The notes: generated from the sequence alone by a model not told the origin. Shown: positions 42,585 through 51,755, counted from the stretch's first letter. The stretch is DNA of 64,000 nucleotides from Atopobium sp. (GCA_015258715.1 JABZHR010000006.1:1-64000), one strand, 5' to 3'. Program-made: numbers and translations.

Positions 42585-42935
42585 ATGTACGCAATCGTAG
42601 CAACTGGTGGCAAGCAGTATAAGGTTGCCAAGGGCGACGTAATCAGCGTCGAGAAGCTTGATGCGCAGCCTGGCGATAAGGTAAAGCTTGATGTTCTTAT
42701 GCTTAACGACGGCAAGAAGGTTGTTGCTGACGCTGCCACTCTTTCCTCTAAGAAGGTTACCTGTGAGGTTCTTGAGCAGTACAAGGACAAGAAGGTCCTC
42801 GTCTTCAAGTTCCACAAGCGTAAGCGCTATCACCGCGCCAACGGTCACCGTCAGAACCTTACTAAGCTGAAGGTTACCGCGCTCCCTACCGCTCGTAAGG
42901 CTGCTGCTAAGGCATCCGACGAGTCTGCAGAGTAA
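42585..42935 (+). CDS. rplU: 50S ribosomal protein L21
   Basis: A 116-residue L21 (MYAIVATGGKQYKVAKGD, then KFHKRKRYHRANGHRQNLT), which binds 23S rRNA. The last 14 or so residues (ARKAAAKASDESAE) are an Ala/acidic extension beyond the usual 103. rpmA follows after 38 nt. Confidence 0.98.
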   Translation: MYAIVATGGKQYKVAKGDVISVEKLDAQPGDKVKLDVLMLNDGKKVVADAATLSSKKVTCEVLEQYKDKKVLVFKFHKRKRYHRANGHRQNLTKLKVTALPTARKAAAKASDESAE

Positions 42936-42973
42936 TTAGTCACTTCTGATATTGAGATAGGCAGGTAGCATTT

Positions 42974-43228
42974 ATGGCACACAAGAAAGGTCTCGGCTCT
43001 TCCCGCAATGGTCGCGACTCACAAGCACAGCGCCTTGGCGTTAAGATTTACGGTGGTCAGGCAATCAAGGCTGGCCAGATTATCATCCGTCAGCGTGGTA
43101 CTCACATCACTCCTGGCGTAAACGTTGGTCGCGGCAAGGATGATACTCTCTTTGCACTTTGCGATGGCGTTGTCGAGTTCAAGAAGGGTGCTAAGCACGT
43201 CGTTAACGTCGTTGCTGCTGAGGCATAA
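42974..43228 (+). CDS. rpmA: 50S ribosomal protein L27
   Basis: An 84-residue L27 (MAHKKGLGSSRNGRDS, RQRGTHITPGVNVGRGKDDTLFA). It starts directly with the mature N-terminus, so it lacks the cleavable leader seen in many Firmicutes. Ends the rplU-rpmA unit before a strong terminator. Confidence 0.98.
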   Translation: MAHKKGLGSSRNGRDSQAQRLGVKIYGGQAIKAGQIIIRQRGTHITPGVNVGRGKDDTLFALCDGVVEFKKGAKHVVNVVAAEA

Positions 43229-43255
43229 GTTTTCTTGAACATCCACAGTTCATTC

Positions 43256-43280
43256 AAGGGGTCCTTCGGGGCCCCTTTTT
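43256..43280 (+). terminator. Terminator of rplU-rpmA
   Basis: Nine-bp stem AAGGGGTCC (43256-43264) with GGGCCCCTT (43269-43277) capped by TTCG and followed by Ts. It is immediately followed by GTTTCTCGCT, a one-base variant of the recurrent 10-mer. Confidence 0.93.
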
Positions 43281-43347
43281 GTTTCTCGCTGTATTTTGCA
43301 CTTGCTGGTGCCGTTTACAGTTTCTAATTTGTTTCTTAATGTATTTC

Positions 43348-43378
43348 TTGACACAATCCGGCTAAGTAATGGTATTCT
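43348..43378 (+). promoter_or_regulatory. Candidate promoter of the tryptophan transporter operon
   Basis: A consensus TTGACA (43348-43353) and an extended -10 TGGTATTCT (43370-43378), 19 nt between hexamers. Transcription would begin near 43385, just before the leader-peptide ribosome site. Confidence 0.6.
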
Positions 43379-43418
43379 TCTTACATTGCAATTTACGCTT
43401 TTGGGAGGAGGACATATC

Positions 43419-43481
43419 ATGCGCGCTACAGGCACTCAGCAGTGGTGGTGGAACAACTTGTCTTTCTCCGGTCAGCGATGA
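43419..43481 (+). CDS. Tryptophan-rich leader peptide
   Basis: A 20-codon reading frame with a strong GGAGGAGG site upstream. Codons 9-11 (43443-43451) are three consecutive TGG Trp codons in QQWWWNN, the signature of a transcription-attenuation leader. The stop (43479-43481) lies 26 nt before a terminator stem. A ribosome stalled at the Trp codons would leave free a segment that can break the terminator. It precedes a TrpP-like ECF transporter operon. Confidence 0.88.
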   Translation: MRATGTQQWWWNNLSFSGQR

Positions 43482-43533
43482 GTTGCTTCTGCATACGCAT
43501 TTAGAGGCTCTCGGGTGACCGAGAGCTTTTTTT
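43464..43533 (+). terminator. Trp attenuator: terminator and alternative hairpin
   Basis: Terminator: GCTCTCGG (43507-43514) with CCGAGAGC (43519-43526), loop GTGA, then seven Ts. Alternative pairing: TTCT and CGGTCA (43464-43467 and 43469-43474, C43468 bulged) with TGACCGAGAG (43516-43525), which would destroy the terminator. The left arm lies 12 nt after the Trp codons and within the footprint of a ribosome at the stop codon, as the attenuation model requires. An outer TACGCAT/ATGCGTA pair further brackets the terminator. Confidence 0.78.
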
Positions 43534-43626
43534 ATGCGTACGTTTCTTGCTAAATCCGGATGGCGAGAAACCCGTGTAGTTGAAAGTTTTTGTTTGTTCG
43601 TTTTGTTTTGCGTTAAAGGAGTTTGT

Positions 43627-44220
43627 ATGTCTACAGAAAATCTTAATGTGGTCAACGCCGCAGACACAGAGACAGGATCTGCTGAGCAGGCACCACGTGT
43701 TGTTGCTGTTTCAAAGTCTGCGGGCGTTTTGGATGTAACTTCTCTTGTTCTTGTTGCCGTTCTTATTGCTGCTGGTTTTATTCTTAACCTGACCGTTGGT
43801 AAGGCAATTAGTGCTATTGGTATTGGTCCAGAGTTCATTATTGCATCGTTCTGCCTGGCTATTCTTCTTTTGAAGCCAACTGCTGTTCAGAGCCTGGTTA
43901 TTGGCCTTATTGCAGCTACCGTTATTCAGCTGACCACCTCTGTTCCTGGTGCTGATTTTGTTGCAGAAGGCGTTGCTTCACTTGTTATGTTTGCCTTCAC
44001 AAAGTCTGCTCTTGCAGATAAACCAGTAATGCCTGCAATTGGCTCTTTTGTAACCACGCTTATTTCTGGCCTCATCTTTGCTGCCATTGCTATTCCAGCC
44101 AAAGGTGCAACTATTGAGCTTTTCTACGTAATGCTTCCCGTCATCGTGGGAACTGCATTCTTTAATGCTATTGTTGTTCAGGTTCTTGCGGCTCCTCTTA
44201 AGAAGGTTTTGGGTCGATAA
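43627..44220 (+). CDS. trpP: ECF transporter S component, tryptophan (TrpP) type
   Basis: A 197-residue protein with an N-terminal polar tail of about 30 residues and five or six helices. The segments GPEFIIASFCLAILLLKP and TTSVPGADFVAEGVASLVMF resemble the Bacillus TrpP arrangement (PDMML..., LTTAFPAGQIPN...). As substrate-binding subunit it would capture tryptophan and pair with the energising module encoded next. The assignment is strengthened by the Trp leader peptide upstream. The ATG at 43627 follows AAAGGAG. Confidence 0.85.
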   Translation: MSTENLNVVNAADTETGSAEQAPRVVAVSKSAGVLDVTSLVLVAVLIAAGFILNLTVGKAISAIGIGPEFIIASFCLAILLLKPTAVQSLVIGLIAATVIQLTTSVPGADFVAEGVASLVMFAFTKSALADKPVMPAIGSFVTTLISGLIFAAIAIPAKGATIELFYVMLPVIVGTAFFNAIVVQVLAAPLKKVLGR

Positions 44221-44255
44221 GTTCTTAAATACGCACATATTTCCTGGAGAACACT

Positions 44256-46181
44256 GTGTCAATTATTGAAGTTCAATCTGTGTCATACAGCTATCCTGAT
44301 AGCTCAGCGCGCGCTCTTAATGAGCTGTCGCTGAGCGTTCAGGAGGGTGATTTTGTAGGTATTGTTGGCCCTTCTGGTGCAGGTAAGTCTACACTTGCTC
44401 TTGCGCTCGCTGGCGCCATTCCTCATCACTTCAGGGGTAATTTCTTTGGCAAGATTCTTGTCTCTGGAATGGATACCTGTACGGTTGCCTTAACTGATAT
44501 CTCTAAGATTGTGGGATCCATTACCCAAGATATTAATGCGCAGATGGTAGCTTCAATTGTTGAGGATGAGCTTCTCTTTGGCCTTGAGAACTTTGCCGTT
44601 CCTCACGCAGAAATTCCAGAGCGAATTACCTATGCGTTAGAAACAGTTGGTATTGCCAACCTTCGCTTTAGAGAGATTGCTTCTCTTTCTGGCGGACAGA
44701 AGCAAAAGGTTGCTATTGCAGCTCTTTTGGCGCTACAGCCACAGGTTATGGTACTAGATGAGCCAACAGCAGCCTTAGATCCAACGTCGTCTGAGCTAAT
44801 CTTCCAGACGCTTTCAGAGCTCAACAAAACTAAGGGCATTACGGTTGTGGTAATTGAGCAGAAAGTTGGTCTTCTCGCCAAGTATTGCTCAAAGATTGCC
44901 GTTATGGACAAGGGCACCATTTGTGCTTTTGGCAGCGGTGAGGAAGTGTTCTCACAGGTAGATCTGCTGCAAGAGGTTGGTGTTGATGTTCCTCGTTGCG
45001 TGCGCGTCTCAAAGGGCGTCCACGAGCTCTCGCATCAAGTGGAATATGCTCGTCTACTCAGTGAGGCTGACCAGACTGTCTGCGATGAAACCGCACTCTC
45101 AGTTCTGTCGGCCACCAAGCAGCTTGCGTGTTGTGTTGGAGCTTTGCAGCATCGTAATATTTCTCTTACAGAGACCGCTGAATCACCAGCTGCTGATGAT
45201 GTTGAGCTAGCGGGGGAGACGTATCTTCCAAAAATAGATGGTCCTGTGGTTGCTGAATCGAGTGGACCATTTGACAGGATTGGTGTTCTTCAAGATGCAG
45301 AGCAGCCAAGCGTTCAATCTGTTCTTGACGTTATCGACGCCACCTTTAAATATCAAAATAGTACTGATGGTGTAGAGCGTGTCTCTCTCAGCTTGCATCC
45401 TGGTGAGCTTGTGGCGCTTGTCGGCCAAAACGGCGCAGGTAAAACAACTTTAACTAAACTGGTAAATGGCCTCCTGCGTCCTCGATCGGGAGACATTCAT
45501 ATCAAGGGCGCCTCATGCAAGGATTGGAAGACGTCGCAGATTGCTCAGCATGTCTCAACGCTGTTCCAAAATCCCGATTACCAGATCTGTAAAGAGAGCG
45601 TTCTTGAGGAGATCGTATTTGGTCTTGAGCTCAAGGGTGCGTCTGCAGAGGATGCTCGCAAGAAAGCGCTTGAAGTAATTGATCGCATGGGACTGGACGC
45701 AGAGGCATCGCCGTTCATGCTTTCTCGCGGACAGCGCCAGATGGTTGCGCTTGCATCTGTGGTTGCCTGTGAGCCAGATATTCTTGTGCTTGACGAGCCA
45801 ACATCAGGCCTGGATTACAAAGAGTGTATGCAGGTCATGAATATGGTCAAATCACTGTGCGAGAAGGGCTGTGCAGTTCTTATGGTTTGCCATGACATGG
45901 AGGTTGTGCTGGACTTTGCCACAAGAATTGTCGTTATGGCACATGGTAGCGTGCTAGATGATGGGGAAGTTACACAGATCTTCTCGACAGATGAGGTTTT
46001 GAAGGAAGCATACGTTGAGGCTCCTCAGATGATTCAGCTGTCAAAGCTTGCGGGCAGGCACGTAGATCCGTCATTTGCTGGGCTTAACAGCGCTTCCGAG
46101 GTGCTTGAGGCATTGCAGCATCAGTTTGAGATTGCTCGTATTGCGGCAACGCTGAATGGTAAGGAGGCTCCTCGTGGGTAG
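44256..46181 (+). CDS. Fused ECF transporter ATPase (EcfA-EcfA)
   Basis: A 641-residue protein with two ABC ATPase domains in tandem. The first has Walker A GPSGAGKST, signature LSGGQKQ and VMVLDEPTAALDP; the second has GQNGAGKTT, LSRGQRQ and ILVLDEPTSGLD. A linker of about 75 residues joins them. It supplies both ATP sites of the ECF energising module, usually two genes (ecfA1, ecfA2). It starts with GTG behind TGGAG. The ecfT start overlaps its end by 8 nt. Confidence 0.94.
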   Translation: MSIIEVQSVSYSYPDSSARALNELSLSVQEGDFVGIVGPSGAGKSTLALALAGAIPHHFRGNFFGKILVSGMDTCTVALTDISKIVGSITQDINAQMVASIVEDELLFGLENFAVPHAEIPERITYALETVGIANLRFREIASLSGGQKQKVAIAALLALQPQVMVLDEPTAALDPTSSELIFQTLSELNKTKGITVVVIEQKVGLLAKYCSKIAVMDKGTICAFGSGEEVFSQVDLLQEVGVDVPRCVRVSKGVHELSHQVEYARLLSEADQTVCDETALSVLSATKQLACCVGALQHRNISLTETAESPAADDVELAGETYLPKIDGPVVAESSGPFDRIGVLQDAEQPSVQSVLDVIDATFKYQNSTDGVERVSLSLHPGELVALVGQNGAGKTTLTKLVNGLLRPRSGDIHIKGASCKDWKTSQIAQHVSTLFQNPDYQICKESVLEEIVFGLELKGASAEDARKKALEVIDRMGLDAEASPFMLSRGQRQMVALASVVACEPDILVLDEPTSGLDYKECMQVMNMVKSLCEKGCAVLMVCHDMEVVLDFATRIVVMAHGSVLDDGEVTQIFSTDEVLKEAYVEAPQMIQLSKLAGRHVDPSFAGLNSASEVLEALQHQFEIARIAATLNGKEAPRG

Positions 46182-46923
46182 TGTTATTGATTACACCGAA
46201 GGAACAAGCTTCCTTCATAAGGCAAATCCCGTGGCCAAGCTTGTATTTGCGCTTGAACTTTTTATAGCCGCTTTTGCTGCGCAGGGAATGCTTGAGGTAC
46301 TTGCAGTGCTTGCGCTTACCATTCTTGTGGGAGTTGTTTCACAGAACGCTCAGAAGACTTTTAAGTTGGTATTTGGCTTTGCCGTTTTAGGTCTTATCTT
46401 GTGCGTGGTGCAGACGCTGGTTGCCCCTGCTGGTCAAGTGCTCTTTTTATGTATCACGGTAGGTGGTTTGGAGCGCGGCTTTAACGTTGCTCTCAAAACA
46501 ATCGCGCTGGCGCTGCCGCTGCTTTCTATGCTCTCGCTTATGCGTGTAGAAGACCTTATGAATGCGCTGGTAGAAGTGGCGCATGTCCCATATCCTTATG
46601 CATTTACCATTGCAACGGTTTTGCGCTTTGTACCTGTCTTTGCTTCCGAGATGAACCATATCATGGAGGCTCAGATGGCTCGCGGCGTTGAGTTTGATAC
46701 CAAAAATCCACTTAAGAAGCTCCAGCTCACCATGCCCTTGATTGTTCCTCTGCTGGTAAGCTCGGTTAAAAAAGCTGACGCCTCAGCGCTTGCAGCTGAG
46801 CAGCGAGGTTTTTATCTAAGAAACGCTTCATCTGCATTTAAACGCTATCCTTTGGCTCCATCAGACTTTGCTTTGATGATTCTTGGCGTTGCGGTAATTG
46901 TTGTTATCCTCGTGTTCTCATAA
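46174..46923 (+). CDS. ECF transporter transmembrane component EcfT
   Basis: A 249-residue membrane protein with about five helices. It has the EcfT coupling motifs near ARGVEF (about 168-173) and AAEQRGF (about 208-214), with the Ala-Arg-Gly type signatures that contact the ATPases. The GTG at 46174 sits 6 nt after AAGGAGG, which is inside the end of the ATPase gene; the overlap implies coupled translation. Completes the S-A-A-T set for tryptophan uptake. Confidence 0.92.
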   Translation: MGSVIDYTEGTSFLHKANPVAKLVFALELFIAAFAAQGMLEVLAVLALTILVGVVSQNAQKTFKLVFGFAVLGLILCVVQTLVAPAGQVLFLCITVGGLERGFNVALKTIALALPLLSMLSLMRVEDLMNALVEVAHVPYPYAFTIATVLRFVPVFASEMNHIMEAQMARGVEFDTKNPLKKLQLTMPLIVPLLVSSVKKADASALAAEQRGFYLRNASSAFKRYPLAPSDFALMILGVAVIVVILVFS

Positions 46924-46992
46924 GAACTTCTCGCGTTTTCACTGTGCTTCGCTGGTAAATGCCGTAACATTAAGGTATTAGAAGGAGGACAC

Positions 46993-48441
46993 GTGGAAAC
47001 TTTCACTGATCTTTGTCATATCAACGTCAAAGGCGGAGACGGCGGCGCAGGTTGCATGTCGTTCCGTCGAGAAGCATATGTACCTAAAGGCGGCCCTGAT
47101 GGTGGCGATGGTGGTCACGGCGGCAATGTTGTCATTGTTGCAGATCCGCAGCTCTCGTCTCTGATTGATTACCGCTATAAGCATCACTTTAAGGCCGAGC
47201 GCGGTACCCACGGTAAGGGTGCTCGCCGTCATGGCTCTGACGGACAGGATTTGCTGCTCAAGGTGCCTCTGGGAACCGTAGTGCGCGAGCTTGATCCAGA
47301 AACGCAAGAGCCACTCTACGAGATTGCCGATCTTACTTCTCCAGGTGAGCAGGTAGTTGTTGCTCCTGGTGGCAATGGTGGCCGCGGTAACATTCACTTT
47401 GTCACCTCTGTAAGGCGTGCACCAGCATTTGCCGAGAAGGGCGAGCCAGCCCAAGAGCATTGGATTGAGCTAGAGATGAAGCTCATGGCAGATGTGGCCT
47501 TGGTGGGTATGCCTTCTGTTGGTAAGAGCTCTCTTATTGCACGTATCAGTGCTGCTCGTCCAAAGATTGCTGACTATCCTTTTACCACCCTTGTTCCAAA
47601 CTTGGGCGTTGTTCGCGCACAGAACGGTCAGTCGTTTGTCTGCGCGGACGTTCCCGGTCTTATCGAGGGTGCCTCAGAAGGTAAGGGTCTTGGTCATCAA
47701 TTCCTTCGTCATATTGAGCGCACAGCGCTTATTGTCCATATGGTCGATGTTACCGGTGGCTATGAAGGCAGAGACCCAGTAGAGGACTATCACGCTATTA
47801 ATGAGGAGCTCAAGGCTTACGCTTCAAAGCTCGCTGATCGTCCTCAGATTGTGGTTGCAAACAAATGCGATATGCCTGGTACAGAAGATGCTATTGAGGC
47901 TCTCAGAAAAGCCGCTGAGACTGATGGCAGGACTTTCTTTGCTATCTCTACGGTAACTGGTTTAAATCTTGATGATTTTGTTACTACTTGTGCTGCAGAA
48001 GTGGCAGAGCTCCGCAAAGAAATTGCCATTACTACGCCAACGGTTGACCGCAGTGAGGCTTGGGAGCATCAGCGTCTTCGTCGTGATAATAAACTTCGCA
48101 TTGAGCGAGAAGAGCGTCATGCGTGGCGTGTCTCTGGCGGCCAGATTGAGCGTATGGTTATTCAGACCGATTGGGACAATGATGAGGCCGTGGCATATCT
48201 ACAGCGTCGTCTTGATCGTATGGGTCTTGAAGTACAGCTGGCAAAGGCTGGTGCAGTTGACGGCGATGAGATTCGCATTCTTGAGCTCACCTTTACCTAT
48301 GAGGATCCAAATAAACCAAATACAGATGGCATAGAGATTCCTGACGAGGACGCTTCAGATCAGCAATTTGAAGATGTTGAGTTTGAAGAGGCTCCATCTG
48401 ATCCGTCTCATGTGGCTGAGACTTCTTCAGAAACTGAGTAG
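46993..48441 (+). CDS. obgE: GTPase ObgE/CgtA
   Basis: A 482-residue Obg protein: the glycine-rich Obg fold at the N-terminus (GGDGGAGCMSFRREAYVPKGGPDGGDGGHGG in parts), a G domain with GMPSVGKSS, DVPGLIEG and NKCD, and a C-terminal OCT domain followed by an acidic tail. Acts in 50S subunit maturation and stress control. GTG start behind GAAGGAGG. Followed 3 nt later by nadD. Confidence 0.97.
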   Translation: METFTDLCHINVKGGDGGAGCMSFRREAYVPKGGPDGGDGGHGGNVVIVADPQLSSLIDYRYKHHFKAERGTHGKGARRHGSDGQDLLLKVPLGTVVRELDPETQEPLYEIADLTSPGEQVVVAPGGNGGRGNIHFVTSVRRAPAFAEKGEPAQEHWIELEMKLMADVALVGMPSVGKSSLIARISAARPKIADYPFTTLVPNLGVVRAQNGQSFVCADVPGLIEGASEGKGLGHQFLRHIERTALIVHMVDVTGGYEGRDPVEDYHAINEELKAYASKLADRPQIVVANKCDMPGTEDAIEALRKAAETDGRTFFAISTVTGLNLDDFVTTCAAEVAELRKEIAITTPTVDRSEAWEHQRLRRDNKLRIEREERHAWRVSGGQIERMVIQTDWDNDEAVAYLQRRLDRMGLEVQLAKAGAVDGDEIRILELTFTYEDPNKPNTDGIEIPDEDASDQQFEDVEFEEAPSDPSHVAETSSETE

Positions 48442-48444
48442 AGT

Positions 48445-49131
48445 ATGGCAGCCGACGTCTTAAATAACATGCACCCTGGCCTGCCTCGTTTGGGACAGGA
48501 TAAAAACCGCACCTATCGTCTGGGAATCATGGGTGGAACCTTTGACCCCATTCATAATGGCCACCTGGTAGCCGCTGAGCAGGCATATGATGACCTTGAT
48601 CTTGATGTTGTTGTCTTTATGCCTGCTGGTCGCCCTGCGTTCAAACAAAATACGGGAGTTACCAGGGGAGAAGACCGTTATTCAATGACGCTTCTGGCAA
48701 CCTCAGATAATCCTCATTTTGTTGCTTCTCGTTTTGAGGTGGATTATGAGGGCATCACCTACACCGCTGATACGCTCAGAAGATTGCGTAAGGTATATCC
48801 CTCTAACGTTGAGTTTTTCTTTATTACTGGTGCAGATGCAATTGCTGATATTGTCGCCTGGAAAGATGCACAGACAGTAGCTGAGCTTGCTCACTTTGTT
48901 GCTGCAACGCGTCCTGGTTATGAGCTGAGTCGTGCTCAAAAGGTTATTGCAGACTCACCGTATGACTTCAAGGTAACCTATCTTGAGGTTCCCGCACTAG
49001 CAATCTCATCAAGCTATTTGCGCAGTAGAGTTCAAAAAGGTCAGAGCCTTAGATATCTGACTCCCGATTCAGTTACAGGCTATATTCATAAGCATGGCCT
49101 TTACGGCGCTGATACAACACCGCTCAATTAA
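48445..49131 (+). CDS. nadD: Nicotinate-mononucleotide adenylyltransferase
   Basis: A 228-residue enzyme of NAD synthesis (EC 2.7.7.18). The nucleotidyltransferase motif GGTFDPIHNGH is near residue 30, and SSSYLRSRV closes the active site. The first about 20 residues precede the usual start. Gene order obgE-nadD-yqeK-rsfS is the common bacterial one. Confidence 0.96.
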   Translation: MAADVLNNMHPGLPRLGQDKNRTYRLGIMGGTFDPIHNGHLVAAEQAYDDLDLDVVVFMPAGRPAFKQNTGVTRGEDRYSMTLLATSDNPHFVASRFEVDYEGITYTADTLRRLRKVYPSNVEFFFITGADAIADIVAWKDAQTVAELAHFVAATRPGYELSRAQKVIADSPYDFKVTYLEVPALAISSSYLRSRVQKGQSLRYLTPDSVTGYIHKHGLYGADTTPLN

Positions 49132-49236
49132 GTAGTTAAGGCTCAAGAAACCTGCTGCTCAGAGATTTATACGCTAGCAGCAAGGCAGTGTCATACAGAT
49201 ACATATGTGGCTTGATTCAAAACTTTGTAGGACATA

Positions 49237-49875
49237 ATGGAAAGAACACTTATAGCAAAAGATATTGTCTACACCTCAGAACAACAGGCGCTCATTGATC
49301 AGCTTGAGTCTGATCTAAAGTCTCATATGCACCACAAGAACCCTAAGCGTTTTGCACACTCTATTTCTGTAGGACATTGTGCAGAAACCCTCGCGCAGGT
49401 CTATGGCGTAGATATGTTTAGCGCTCGTGTAGCAGGCATTTTGCATGATTGGGAGAAACTTCTTCCTGATGCAAAAACCATTGAACTGGCAGAGCATTTT
49501 CGTATCCAGACAGCAGCTCCGTATCAGAAAATCGTAGGACTCTTGCACGGTCCTCTCGCCGCAAAAACCCTGCCAGCAATCTATCCTTGGCTCTCTGATC
49601 AGATTCTCAGTGCTATTCAAAAGCACACTGCAGGGGACTATCAGATGAGCAATCTTGACAAAATCTTATACGTAGCTGACCTTATTGAGCCCTTGCGACC
49701 AAGTTTCAAGTCAGTTGAAGAGGCGCGCGAGGTATATTTACGCGGCGGTTCTCTTGATGAGCTTTATGAGACGGCGTTTTGTGGCGTTATGATGTATGTA
49801 ATTTCTACTAGAAGTTATTTGTATCCAAACTCAATTGCCCTATACAATGAGATGATTGAGAAGACATCTAAGTAG
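49237..49875 (+). CDS. yqeK: HD-domain hydrolase, YqeK family
   Basis: A 212-residue metal-dependent HD hydrolase; the family cleaves diadenosine tetraphosphate symmetrically. Metal ligands are in FAHSISVGHCA, GILHDW, LLHGPLAA and AIQKHTAG. The N-terminus before residue about 25 is variable. Intergenic 49132-49236 shows no gene. rsfS follows 29 nt downstream. Confidence 0.92.
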   Translation: MERTLIAKDIVYTSEQQALIDQLESDLKSHMHHKNPKRFAHSISVGHCAETLAQVYGVDMFSARVAGILHDWEKLLPDAKTIELAEHFRIQTAAPYQKIVGLLHGPLAAKTLPAIYPWLSDQILSAIQKHTAGDYQMSNLDKILYVADLIEPLRPSFKSVEEAREVYLRGGSLDELYETAFCGVMMYVISTRSYLYPNSIALYNEMIEKTSK

Positions 49876-49904
49876 CCTGGCTACATGAGAAAACGGAGAA
49901 ATTC

Positions 49905-50381
49905 ATGGCTGTAACTTCACTTGAGCTTGCAAAGACTGCTGCAATTGCTGCAGATCAAAAGAAAGCTGAAGATATTCTTGTGCTTGACCTCACTGGTCTC
50001 AGCGACGTCTGCGATTACTTTGTTATCTGCACCGGCGGAAATGCTCGTTTGGCTGATGCTATTGTTGATGAAGTTCGCGAGAAGGTCACGGCAAATTGTG
50101 GTGTTCGTCCAATTTCTACTGAAGGCCGTGATGGCCTTAATTGGATTCTGATCGATTACGGCTCAGTTGTAGTTCACGTATTCCAGCCTGAGGTAAGGTC
50201 TTACTATCGTCTTGAGCGACTTTGGGCAGATGCTCCTCGTGTAGAGCTGGATATTGAGGGCGCTATGACTTCTGAGATTCCTTACGCTGACCTTCCAGAG
50301 GATGCTTTGGCTCCAGCTTTTGAGCTTTCTGAGGATGACCTGGTAGATAATCTTCCAGAATCTGCTGACCCAACTGAGTAG
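49905..50381 (+). CDS. rsfS: Ribosomal silencing factor RsfS
   Basis: A 158-residue RsfS/Iojap protein that binds L14 and blocks subunit joining under starvation. The core DILVLDLTGLSDVCDYFVICTGGN and STEGRDGLNWILIDYGSVVVHVFQPEVRSYYRLERLW is complete. An acidic C-terminal tail of about 40 residues is added. Convergent with dinB. Confidence 0.96.
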   Translation: MAVTSLELAKTAAIAADQKKAEDILVLDLTGLSDVCDYFVICTGGNARLADAIVDEVREKVTANCGVRPISTEGRDGLNWILIDYGSVVVHVFQPEVRSYYRLERLWADAPRVELDIEGAMTSEIPYADLPEDALAPAFELSEDDLVDNLPESADPTE

Positions 50382-50391
50382 GTTTAGCATC

Positions 50392-51726
50392 TTAGATCTG
50401 CTCGTTTTTGCCGGTAGGCATGGTGTCTGAAACGCGATGCTCAAAGCGTAGGTCTCTACCATACTGCACAGCATCTGCGCCAAATTTATCTTTGAGTTTA
50501 TCGGTTACCTCGGAGAGATGACGTAAGTCACTCCGAGGTTTCTTTTTTGTTGCGGGTCCAGAGGCTGCTGCATCAAACGTGTCTTCAAATTGATCAAAAA
50601 GAGAGGTTTGAACAGGCTTACTCTGTGTCTCGTCTGTAAATGAGCTAATGCCAACACCAAGAAGTCTTACTGGTTGGCCTTCTTTCCAAATGGTAGGAAG
50701 CAGACCAACAGCAATTTCTGCAAAGAGATGTTCATCATCAGTTGGAGTAGACATTCTTTTTTGAGCGGTATGAGACTCTGTTGCAGAAGCTTTTACCTTA
50801 AGCGTTACGGTATAACCTTGTAGCTGTTTGCGGCGGAGACGTCTGCCTACAACACCAGAGATGTGTCTGATGGCTTCTTCTATTTCTTGTTTATCAAACA
50901 AATCTGTTTCAAAGGTTCTCTCGTTAGAAACAGACTTAACATCGCGAGGTTGAGCAGCTTCATGAACCTCTGAAATTTCTTTTCCCTGCGCGCGCAAAAT
51001 CATCTTTGAGGCAGTATTGCCTACAAGGGAAGTGAGATACGTTGCATCTGCTCTTGAGAGTTCTCCAAGCGTTTTGATTCCTTGCTGATGAAGCGTCTTT
51101 GCCATAGCAGGACCAATGCCGCTCATTGCCTCAATGGGCAGTGGTGCTAGAAAGCGGCCCTCTGTACCAGGAAAGACCGCAGTAAGACCTCGAGGCTTTT
51201 CTTGTTCAGAAGCAATCTTGGCAATTGTTTTATTTGTTCCCAGACCAATGGAGCAGGTAACACCTAGTGCTGCAACTTTCTTTTGTATGCGCTTACAAAT
51301 TTCTACAGGATTTTCTTTAGAAAATCTTCCAGAAGTAATGTCAAAAAATGCTTCATCAATAGAAACTTGTTCAACAAGGGGAGTCTCATCTTTGAGAAAA
51401 CCCATAACAAGAGCACTCATTTCTGAGTATCTGTCATAACGTCCTGAAGTCCAAATTGCATGAGGACAAAGCCTTACCGCAGTAGCTGAAGGCATGGCAG
51501 AATGAACACCATACTTTCTTGCTTCATAAGATGCGGTTGAAACAACTCCTCGTTTTTGAGGAGAACCTCCTACGATTACTGGTTTTTCACGCCACTCAGG
51601 ATGATCAAGTTGTTCTACAGACGCAAAGAACGCATCTAGGTCAAGAAGGCCAATAGCCTTACCATGCCATTCAAAATCACACGATTTACGTGCGGTTTTA
51701 TCCGATATGTTCTTTGACGTTTCCAT
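50392..51726 (-). CDS. dinB: DNA polymerase IV (Y family)
   Basis: A 444-residue translesion polymerase. The catalytic site is in IGLLDLDAFFASVEQ and VSIDEAFFDIT; the thumb helix-hairpin-helix ISGIGPAMAKTLHQQGI-type segment (MSGIGPAMAKTL) and little-finger domain follow. The ATG at 51726 gives the usual short N-terminus; no clear ribosome site. TATACA at about 51740 and TTGTTC upstream could be a promoter. A LexA-like site lies 30 bp upstream. The C-terminus (about 360-444) is Ser/Lys-rich and variable. Confidence 0.95.
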   Translation of the reverse strand: METSKNISDKTARKSCDFEWHGKAIGLLDLDAFFASVEQLDHPEWREKPVIVGGSPQKRGVVSTASYEARKYGVHSAMPSATAVRLCPHAIWTSGRYDRYSEMSALVMGFLKDETPLVEQVSIDEAFFDITSGRFSKENPVEICKRIQKKVAALGVTCSIGLGTNKTIAKIASEQEKPRGLTAVFPGTEGRFLAPLPIEAMSGIGPAMAKTLHQQGIKTLGELSRADATYLTSLVGNTASKMILRAQGKEISEVHEAAQPRDVKSVSNERTFETDLFDKQEIEEAIRHISGVVGRRLRRKQLQGYTVTLKVKASATESHTAQKRMSTPTDDEHLFAEIAVGLLPTIWKEGQPVRLLGVGISSFTDETQSKPVQTSLFDQFEDTFDAAASGPATKKKPRSDLRHLSEVTDKLKDKFGADAVQYGRDLRFEHRVSDTMPTGKNEQI

Positions 51727-51755
51727 AGATTTAGTGTATACTTTTTGCGTAAATA

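Noticed and set aside
43296..43481. A longer 61-codon version of the Trp leader peptide
   Set aside because: Its upstream part spans the promoter and ribosome site of the 20-codon frame, which has the strong start signal.
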